From: Gordonia heveisoli
GTDB lineage: Bacteria > Actinomycetota > Actinomycetes > Mycobacteriales > Mycobacteriaceae
DNA length: 64,000 nt
NCBI RefSeq assembly: GCF_030315745.1
Contig: NZ_JASXSH010000020.1
Location: 25,530 to 89,529 of the forward strand
Direction of reading: 5' to 3'
Shown here piece after piece: positions 59,188 to 64,000 of the stretch. The notes below the pieces were generated by a model, which did no database searches, was not told the origin of the DNA, and worked only from the letters and a program-made list of their open reading frames with translations. The position numbers and the translations under genes are program-made. Each line of letters opens with the position of its first letter. Position 1 is the stretch's first letter.

Positions 59188-60411
59188 ATGGCCATCGACA
59201 TCGGAGCGGCATTGCGGGTCGTCGCAGATGAACCGAACCCCGAACCGCACGTCGCACACAACTACTCCCCCATCCCGGTCACCGCCGCAACGGCGGAGGG
59301 CGCCTGGGTCACCGACGTCGACGGTGCCCGCTACCTCGACTGCCTGGGCGCCTACTCGGCCGTCAACTTCGGGCATCGACATCCCGCGATCGTGGCCGCC
59401 GCCCTCGAACAGATCAATCGGGTCACACTGACCAGCCGGGCGTTCCGCTCCGATCGGCTGGAACCGTTCTGTGCCGCACTGGCCGGGCTGGCAGGCAAGG
59501 ACATGGTGCTGCCGATGAACACGGGCGCCGAAGCGGTCGAATCGGCTATCAAGGTCGCCCGGAAATGGGGCTACGAGGTCAAGGGCGTCCCCGATCTGCA
59601 GGCACAGATCATCGTCGCCGGTGGCAACTTCCACGGCCGCACCACGACCATCGTCGGATTCAGCGACGATCCCGATGCCCGCAACGGATTCGGGCCGTTC
59701 ACACCGGGTTTCGTACGGGTCCCGTTCGGCGACGCCGACGCGGTGGCCGCAGCCATCGGCCCGGACACCGTCGCGATCCTGATCGAACCCATCCAGGGTG
59801 AGGCCGGGATCATCGTGCCGCCCGACGACTTCCTGCCCCGGGTGCGTGACTTGTGTACGGCGCACGGCGTCCTGATGATCGCCGACGAGATCCAGTCCGG
59901 ACTCGGACGGACCGGCAAGACCTTCGCCGTCGAACACTGGGATGTGGTGCCCGACATCTACACGTTGGGCAAAGCGCTCGGCGGCGGACTGGTGCCGGTG
60001 TCGGCGGTGGTCGCCGACCACGACGTCCTCGGAGTGCTGCGCCCCGGGCAGCACGGCTCGACCTTCGGTGGCAATCCGCTGGCCGCCGCGGTCGGCCTGC
60101 GGGTTGTCGAGATGCTGTCCGACGGAAGCTGGCAGGCGCGTGCCGCCGAACTGGGTGAGCACCTGCACACCCGTCTGCGCGACTTCGTCGGATCCGGCGT
60201 GATCGCCGTGCGCGGCAAAGGCCTGTGGGCGGGTATCGACCTCGAACCCGGACGCGGCACCGGCAAAGAGTTCTGTCTACGTCTCGCCGATCACGGCGTC
60301 CTGGCCAAGGACACCCATGACTCGACGCTGCGCCTGGCCCCGCCGCTGGTCGTCACCCATGACGAGATCGATTGGATGGCAGACCGTTTCGCCACCGCAC
60401 TGCACTCTTGA
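59188..60411 (+). CDS. rocD: Class III aminotransferase, ornithine-oxo-acid transaminase type
   Basis: PLP enzyme most like ornithine aminotransferase, which converts ornithine to glutamate semialdehyde. Seen: HNYSPIPVTAATAEGAWVTDVDG (quoted in part), YLDCLGAYSAVNFGHRHP, MNTGAEAVESAIKVARKWGY, ILIEPIQGEAGIIVPP, IADEIQSGLGRTGKTFAVEH and the PLP lysine in TLGKALGGGLVPVSAVVA, ending GSTFGGNPLAAAVGLRVV and related segments. The ATG at 59188 follows CAGGAGG by six bases and starts where the family does; an ATG at 59122 is poorer. The length of 407 is normal. Substrate assignment within class III is moderately sure. No arginine-catabolism neighbours are present. Confidence 0.8.
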   Translation: MAIDIGAALRVVADEPNPEPHVAHNYSPIPVTAATAEGAWVTDVDGARYLDCLGAYSAVNFGHRHPAIVAAALEQINRVTLTSRAFRSDRLEPFCAALAGLAGKDMVLPMNTGAEAVESAIKVARKWGYEVKGVPDLQAQIIVAGGNFHGRTTTIVGFSDDPDARNGFGPFTPGFVRVPFGDADAVAAAIGPDTVAILIEPIQGEAGIIVPPDDFLPRVRDLCTAHGVLMIADEIQSGLGRTGKTFAVEHWDVVPDIYTLGKALGGGLVPVSAVVADHDVLGVLRPGQHGSTFGGNPLAAAVGLRVVEMLSDGSWQARAAELGEHLHTRLRDFVGSGVIAVRGKGLWAGIDLEPGRGTGKEFCLRLADHGVLAKDTHDSTLRLAPPLVVTHDEIDWMADRFATALHS

Positions 60412-60467
60412 CCGGACGGTCGGCACCATTGACCGGCCGGCCGGCGATGAACCCGGGCGACCGGACG

Positions 60468-60797
60468 TCAGGTGTCGGCGGACTTCCGGTGGTCGGTGTC
60501 GGCAGGCGAGGTGTCGGCAGGCGAGGTGTCGGCAGGCGAGGTGTCGGCAGGCGAGGTGGCGCCCTGACTGTCGGTGCCCTCGTCGAAGGCCTGATCCGGC
60601 GCCGGATTCTCCGAGTCGAAGGTCTTCGGCAACTTCTTGAGCTGCCGGTTCATCGACCAGATCAGGAACGCAGTGGCGGCCAGCAGTAACACGATGAGCA
60701 GCAGGCCGATCGGCGACGCCTTACCGAACTCTGGCCCCTTCGGCTCCTGATCGGCGAGGACGGCGACCTGCCAGCTCAAATTCGTCACGGTATTCAT
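60468..60797 (-). CDS. Single-pass membrane protein with TSPAD repeats (Rv1081c-like)
   Basis: A 109-residue protein in the conserved position next to mca; function unknown. It has a short N-terminal part, one membrane helix ([20 protein letters not shown], about 28-47), a basic [10 protein letters not shown] stretch and a C-terminal acidic tail with four consecutive five-residue repeats, S-P-A-D-T (about 82-101). The repeats are encoded by four identical 15-base units. The ATG at 60797 overlaps the mca stop (ATGA), so it is coupled to mca. A longer frame upstream is an mca shadow. Confidence 0.72.
   Translation of the reverse strand: MNTVTNLSWQVAVLADQEPKGPEFGKASPIGLLLIVLLLAATAFLIWSMNRQLKKLPKTFDSENPAPDQAFDEGTDSQGATSPADTSPADTSPADTSPADTDHRKSADT
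60496..60555. repeat. Four tandem copies of a 15-base unit
   Basis: GTGTCGGCAGGCGAG is repeated exactly four times with no gaps inside the Rv1081c-like gene, encoding repeated Thr-Ser-Pro-Ala-Asp. A unit length divisible by three keeps the frame whatever the copy number, so this is a likely variable-number locus. Confidence 0.95.
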
Positions 60798-61693
60798 GGC
60801 AACTCGATTCCGCTGAAGAGATCGGTCTCCGGGATCGACGTGCTGACCCGTGTCTGGGCCAACTCGAACTCCTCCGTCGGCCACAGCCGCTGCTGCCACT
60901 CCAACGGCACGGCGAAGAACACGCCGTTGGGGTCGATCTGGGTGGCATGAGCCCGCAGCGCGTCGTCACGCTGCGGGAAGTACTTGGCGCATTCCACCTG
61001 GGTGGTGACCCGGCCCATCAGGTCTCCGCGGCTCGGGTCCCACTTGCTCAGCCACTCGGCGAAGGGACTCTCCTGCCCGTGACGCGCGAACTCGTCGGAG
61101 AACAGCACCATGCGATCACGGATGAATCCGTGGGTGTAGTAGAGCTTCGACACCGTCCATGGCGCACCGGCCTCCGGATAGGCCGTGGGGTCCCCGGCCC
61201 GCTCGTAGGCCGCCACCGACACCTCGTGACAGCGGATGTGATCGGGATGCGGGTAACCGCCGTGTTCGTCGTAGGTGATGATCACATGCGGCCGGAACTC
61301 GCGCACCAGCTTGACCAGCGCCTCGGTCGGCCCGTCGATGTCGATGGCTGCGAAGGATCCCTCCGGCACCGGCGGCAACGGGTCACCTTCGGGCAATCCC
61401 GAGTCGACATAGCCCAGCCACACCTGGTCGACGCCGAGCGCGGCAGCCGCGTTCGCCATCTCCTCGCGCCGCACCTCCGGCATATTTTCCTTGATGCCAG
61501 GACGGTCCATCGCGGGATTGAGGATGTCCCCACGCTCACCACCGGTGAGCGTGACGATCAACACATCGTTGCCCTCATCCGCATATCGCGCAGACGTCGC
61601 CGCACCCTTGCTGGACTCGTCATCAGGGTGCGCATGCACCGCCATCAGACGGAACACACCCGACTCACGGCCACCGGTAGGGGCTTCGCTCAC
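60794..61693 (-). CDS. mca: Mycothiol S-conjugate amidase
   Basis: Zinc amidase that cleaves mycothiol-toxin conjugates to release mercapturic acids; cytoplasmic detoxification. The LmbE-fold metal motif is [19 protein letters not shown] (His22, Asp25 and a distal His). [20 protein letters not shown] (about residues 138-157) carries the third ligand. The C-terminal part [20 protein letters not shown] separates Mca from the shorter MshB. The length of 299 is normal. The GTG at 61693 starts the family frame. Its presence is a marker for a mycothiol-making actinobacterium. It is coupled to the downstream TSPAD-repeat gene. Confidence 0.93.
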   Translation of the reverse strand: MSEAPTGGRESGVFRLMAVHAHPDDESSKGAATSARYADEGNDVLIVTLTGGERGDILNPAMDRPGIKENMPEVRREEMANAAAALGVDQVWLGYVDSGLPEGDPLPPVPEGSFAAIDIDGPTEALVKLVREFRPHVIITYDEHGGYPHPDHIRCHEVSVAAYERAGDPTAYPEAGAPWTVSKLYYTHGFIRDRMVLFSDEFARHGQESPFAEWLSKWDPSRGDLMGRVTTQVECAKYFPQRDDALRAHATQIDPNGVFFAVPLEWQQRLWPTEEFELAQTRVSTSIPETDLFSGIELP

Positions 61694-61741
61694 GGTTCCT
61701 CACCTTCGAATCGCTACTGCACCCATGGTAGGTATTAACGC

Positions 61742-62227
61742 GTGACGAGTTCGGATGGGGGCACCACGCGGGGCGACGACCAGCCACGCAGTGGTCCGCG
61801 GGCGACGTACCCCACAACCGAGCGGTCGCCGGCCAGTCGTCGGCGATGGTTCATCGGCCTGTCGACACTTGTCGTCGTCGCCGGTGTCGTGCTCGCCGTT
61901 CTCGGGTGGTCGAAGTTCGGTTCGGAGGATGTCTCCGGCGACGTCACCGGCTACGAACTCATCGACGACCACACGGTCGCCGTGCAGTTCACCGTCACCC
62001 GATCCGATCCCGGCCGGGCGGTCGCCTGCGTGATCCGCGGACGATCGAAGGACGGCAGCGAGACGGGCCGTCGTGAAGTTCTGATCAAACCCGGCACCGC
62101 CAACCAGGTCGGCGCACGCGCCGAGGTCCAGACGTCGGCACCGCCGGTCATCGGCGAGGTCTTCGGCTGCAGCACCGACGTGCCCAGCTATCTGACGGTC
62201 GCCGACGTCGCGGTCTCGGAGTCGTGA
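61742..62227 (+). CDS. DUF4307 family membrane-anchored protein
   Basis: Conserved actinobacterial protein found divergent from mca; function unknown. The 161-residue product has a charged N-terminus, a membrane helix (RRWFIGLSTLVVVAGVVLAV, about 35-54) and an extracytoplasmic beta domain (VTGYELIDDHTVAVQFTVTR, VACVIRGRSKDGSETGRREV, VFGCSTDVPSYLTVADVA) with two Cys. Start at 61742, with only 48 bases to the mca start on the other strand. The stop overlaps the start of the transporter gene (GTGA). Confidence 0.82.
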   Translation: MTSSDGGTTRGDDQPRSGPRATYPTTERSPASRRRWFIGLSTLVVVAGVVLAVLGWSKFGSEDVSGDVTGYELIDDHTVAVQFTVTRSDPGRAVACVIRGRSKDGSETGRREVLIKPGTANQVGARAEVQTSAPPVIGEVFGCSTDVPSYLTVADVAVSES

Positions 62228-63012
62228 CCGCCCCGCAGTTCCAGGGCCCCGAGTTCGATGGCCCGGCGCTCGGGGGCTCGGACAACCGGGGCCGGGCGGT
62301 CTTCGCGTCGATCTCGAGTCCGTATTTCCCGATCCTGACGGCATTGTTCGTCGGCGTGATGCTGATCAGCAACATCACCGGCACCAAAGGTGTCGTCCTC
62401 TTCGACGACTGGCTGCACCTGGACATCGGCCCGATCCACATGAACGGCCTGGTCACCGACGGCGCGTTCTTTCTGTTCCCACTGGCCTACGTGCTCGGCG
62501 ACGTCATCAGCGAGGTCTACGGTTTCCGTGCGATGCGCCGGACCATCCTCGCCGGTTTCGCGGTCCTCCTGCTGGCGTCGTTGTGCTTCTGGCTGACCAT
62601 CCACCTCCCCGAAGCCGACTTCTACGACGGACAGGAAGCCTTCGAGCGCGTCGCGGGTGTGGTTCCGCAGTTCCTGCTCGCCGGGCTGGCCGGTTATGTG
62701 GTCGGCGAGTTCCTGAACTCGTTCGTCCTGGTCAAAATGAAAGAACGCACGGGCGAACACCGCCTGTGGGCGCGCCTCGTCTTCTCCACGGTCGTGGGCG
62801 AATTGGCGGACACGGTGGTCTTCTGCGCCATCGCCGCATCGGCTCTCGGTATCTCGACGTGGGGAGACTTCCTCAACTACACGATCATCGGCTTCGTGTG
62901 GAAGACCCTGGTCGAGATCGTGATCATGCCGGTCACCTACGCCGTCGTCAACTGGCTGAAACTGGCCGAACCGTCCTACCGGAAAGCGCTCGAGGACACC
63001 CCCACCGAGTGA
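62224..63012 (+). CDS. Queuosine precursor transporter, YhhQ/QPTR family
   Basis: Inner-membrane protein of 262 residues in the YhhQ family, which imports preQ0/preQ1-type deazapurines. Seen: LISNITGTKGVVLF near residue 46, FLFPLAYVLGDVISEVYGFR (about 79-98, the hallmark acidic motif in the membrane), FLLAGLAGYVVGEFLNSFVL and WARLVFSTVVGELADTVVF, and the final TYAVVNWLKLAEPSYRKA. Six hydrophobic helices are clear. The GTG at 62224 overlaps the DUF4307 stop. Substrate is inferred from the family; no queuosine synthesis gene is nearby. Confidence 0.88.
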   Translation: MTAPQFQGPEFDGPALGGSDNRGRAVFASISSPYFPILTALFVGVMLISNITGTKGVVLFDDWLHLDIGPIHMNGLVTDGAFFLFPLAYVLGDVISEVYGFRAMRRTILAGFAVLLLASLCFWLTIHLPEADFYDGQEAFERVAGVVPQFLLAGLAGYVVGEFLNSFVLVKMKERTGEHRLWARLVFSTVVGELADTVVFCAIAASALGISTWGDFLNYTIIGFVWKTLVEIVIMPVTYAVVNWLKLAEPSYRKALEDTPTE

Positions 63013-63055
63013 CGGTATGTGCTTTAGCTCTCAGCAACTGGTATCCTGTATTGAT

Positions 63056-63079
63056 ACACGGCTCCGCAAGGGGTCGTGT
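63056..63079 (+). terminator. Hairpin between the transporter and greA
   Basis: ACACGGCTCC and GGGGTCGTGT form a 10-base stem with two G-U pairs and a GCAA (GNRA) tetraloop. TTTT follows about ten bases on. It sits 44 bases after the transporter stop and 72 before greA; it may be a terminator or a leader hairpin of greA. Confidence 0.4.
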
Positions 63080-63150
63080 TGCTGCATTTTGAGCAGTCCA
63101 TATGCCCTGGTCATCACCGACCGGGCGCGGACAACACAAAGGAGTGACCG

Positions 63151-63636
63151 ATGACCGACACCCAGGTGACCTGGTTGACCCAAGAGTCGCACGACCGCCT
63201 CAAGGGCGAGCTCGACTCATTGATCGCCAATCGTCCGGTCATTGCCGCGGAGATCAACGAGCGCCGCGAAGAGGGCGACCTCAAGGAGAACGGTGGCTAC
63301 CACGCCGCACGCGAGGAACAGGGACAGCAGGAGGCGCGTATCCGCCAGCTGCAGGAACTGCTGAACAACGCGAAGGTCGGCGAGGCCCCCACCCAGTCGG
63401 GTGTTGCACTGCCCGGCTCCGTCGTCACCGTCTACTACGACGGCGACGAGAAGGACACCGAGACCTTCCTCATCGCCACCCGCGAAGAGGGCGGCAAGCT
63501 GGAGACCTACTCGCCCAGCTCCCCCCTCGGCTCGGCCCTGATCGATGCCAAGGTCGGCGACACCCGCGAGTACACCGTGCCGTCGGGCGCCACGATCTCG
63601 GTGACGCTGGTCAGCGCGGAGCCCTACCACGGCTGA
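63151..63636 (+). CDS. greA: Transcription elongation factor GreA
   Basis: Stimulates RNA cleavage by backtracked RNA polymerase. The N-terminal coiled coil is at about residues 10-75 with the catalytic acidic tip [21 protein letters not shown] (quoted in part) and the C-terminal FKBP-like domain follows ([38 protein letters not shown]). The ATG at 63151 has AAAGGAG about nine bases upstream. Length of 161 is normal for actinobacterial GreA. It is followed by a good hairpin. Confidence 0.95.
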   Translation: MTDTQVTWLTQESHDRLKGELDSLIANRPVIAAEINERREEGDLKENGGYHAAREEQGQQEARIRQLQELLNNAKVGEAPTQSGVALPGSVVTVYYDGDEKDTETFLIATREEGGKLETYSPSSPLGSALIDAKVGDTREYTVPSGATISVTLVSAEPYHG

Positions 63637-63657
63637 CACCGCGACAAGACGAACACC

Positions 63658-63691
63658 CAACGGGTGCCGGCGACATCGTCGGCACCCGTTG
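63658..63691. terminator. Terminator hairpin after greA
   Basis: CAACGGGTGCCG (63658-63669) pairs perfectly with CGGCACCCGTTG (63680-63691) around a 10-base loop, 22 bases after the greA stop. It lies close to the end of the small minus-strand frame as well and could serve both. Confidence 0.75.
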
Positions 63692-63699
63692 TCGTCGGT

Positions 63700-63868
63700 T
63701 CACGCCGCTGTCGCGTGATGCTGCCAGACCGCGTACAGCACCTCGGTGGTGTACGCGAAGGCCGAGTTTGCCGCAGCCGACCGGAGTCGGCGCGTCCGAC
63801 AACTGCGCCGGTGGACTCGCGTCAAAGATGCTGTCGGACTTGGGATCAACGACGGTATCAACGGACAT
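63700..63868 (-). pseudogene. Possible small gene (~55 residues) with a +1 frameshift
   Basis: From an ATG at 63868 (GGGGGTG upstream) the frame reads SVDTVVDPKSDSIFDASPPA then QLSDAPTPV. If one base of the CC at 63777-63778 (plus strand) is dropped, it continues as AAANSAFAYTTEVLYAVW and QHHATAA to a TGA at 63700-63702. The downstream part has strongly G/C-rich third positions, as in real genes. The whole would be 55 residues. The break may be a read error near the poor contig end. Not recognised; low confidence. Confidence 0.3.
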
Positions 63869-63941
63869 GACCACACCCCCAGATGAACTCGACCCTACTG
63901 ACGACGCCAAGCTACCGCGGTGGTCCGACAAAAACGACGAG

Positions 63942-64000
63942 GTGTGGGGGGGGGGGGGGGGCCACCCCCCCCCCCCCCCCCGGCCCCCCCCCCCCCCACA
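63942..64000. other. Homopolymer G/C run, probable assembly or read artefact
   Basis: The last ~55 bases are runs of G then C with only a few other letters. This is unlike any other part of the window and typical of low-quality read ends at a contig edge. No biological feature is supported. Confidence 0.85.

Noticed and set aside
60412..60467. CCGGCCGGCCGG palindrome between the aminotransferase and the TSPAD gene
   Set aside because: Short low-complexity palindrome expected in very GC-rich DNA; no clear hairpin function.
63942..64000. Poly-G/poly-C end as a telomere-like or regulatory repeat
   Set aside because: Irregular homopolymers at the very edge of the sequence are best explained by low-quality read ends.

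Overview
The window is GC-rich actinobacterial chromosome (Mycobacteriales). WhiB3, SigD with its anti-sigma factor RsdA, a GroEL1 with a His-rich tail, mycothiol conjugate amidase Mca, an ESX-4-type secretion cluster and many GTG starts and 4-base gene overlaps point to a Gordonia-like genome; the genus is an inference. Genes are dense on both strands. I see no rRNA, tRNA, CRISPR array, phage or insertion sequence.

Left block (1 to about 33.3 kb). The gene order follows, from memory, the M. tuberculosis Rv3411c-Rv3449 region: guaB start, a DUF5319 gene, rsdA-sigD, an unknown TPR-like gene, whiB3, groL-groES under a CIRCE element, a locally inserted MFS exporter/MarR pair, then a tightly overlapping chain alr - alpha/beta hydrolase - tsaE - tsaB - rimI - tsaD (alanine racemase plus the t6A tRNA-modification set). 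Next come nnrD, glmS, a hydrolase-like protein lacking its nucleophile serine, three coupled small helical proteins resembling type VII secretion substrates, a HAD protein, a frameshifted DUF222/HNH gene, glmM, rpsI and rplM. The block ends with the ESX-4-like set: a secretion-associated protein and EccC on the minus strand, EccD and MycP on the plus strand. EccB and the usual EsxT/EsxU pair are not in the window.

Right block (about 34 to 63.7 kb). The order matches the M. tuberculosis Rv1110-Rv1080c region: ispH, a lipid-droplet-type protein, xseA-xseB, a DUF4245 gene, glpX, class I fumarase and fumC side by side, a PIG-L deacetylase/methyltransferase fusion, an L,D-transpeptidase, phoH, a DesA2-like protein, glyA, a DUF885 peptidase, coaA, a short-chain cis-prenyltransferase, a hemolysin III family protein, a small membrane protein with a PepSY protein, a DAHP synthase with a possible attenuator, an ornithine aminotransferase-like gene, a repeat-tailed membrane protein with mca, a DUF4307 gene, a queuosine-precursor transporter and greA. 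The junction of the two blocks (33.3-35.0 kb) carries a LysR-like sensor domain protein without a DNA-binding domain and a secreted SGNH hydrolase.

Working together: glmS and glmM supply UDP-GlcNAc precursors; alr and the L,D-transpeptidase serve peptidoglycan; ispH and the prenyltransferase serve isoprenoids; glpX, the fumarases and aroG serve central metabolism; whiB3, sigD/rsdA, groEL/ES and mca serve stress responses. The last ~60 bases are homopolymer runs of G and C and look like an assembly or read-end artefact.
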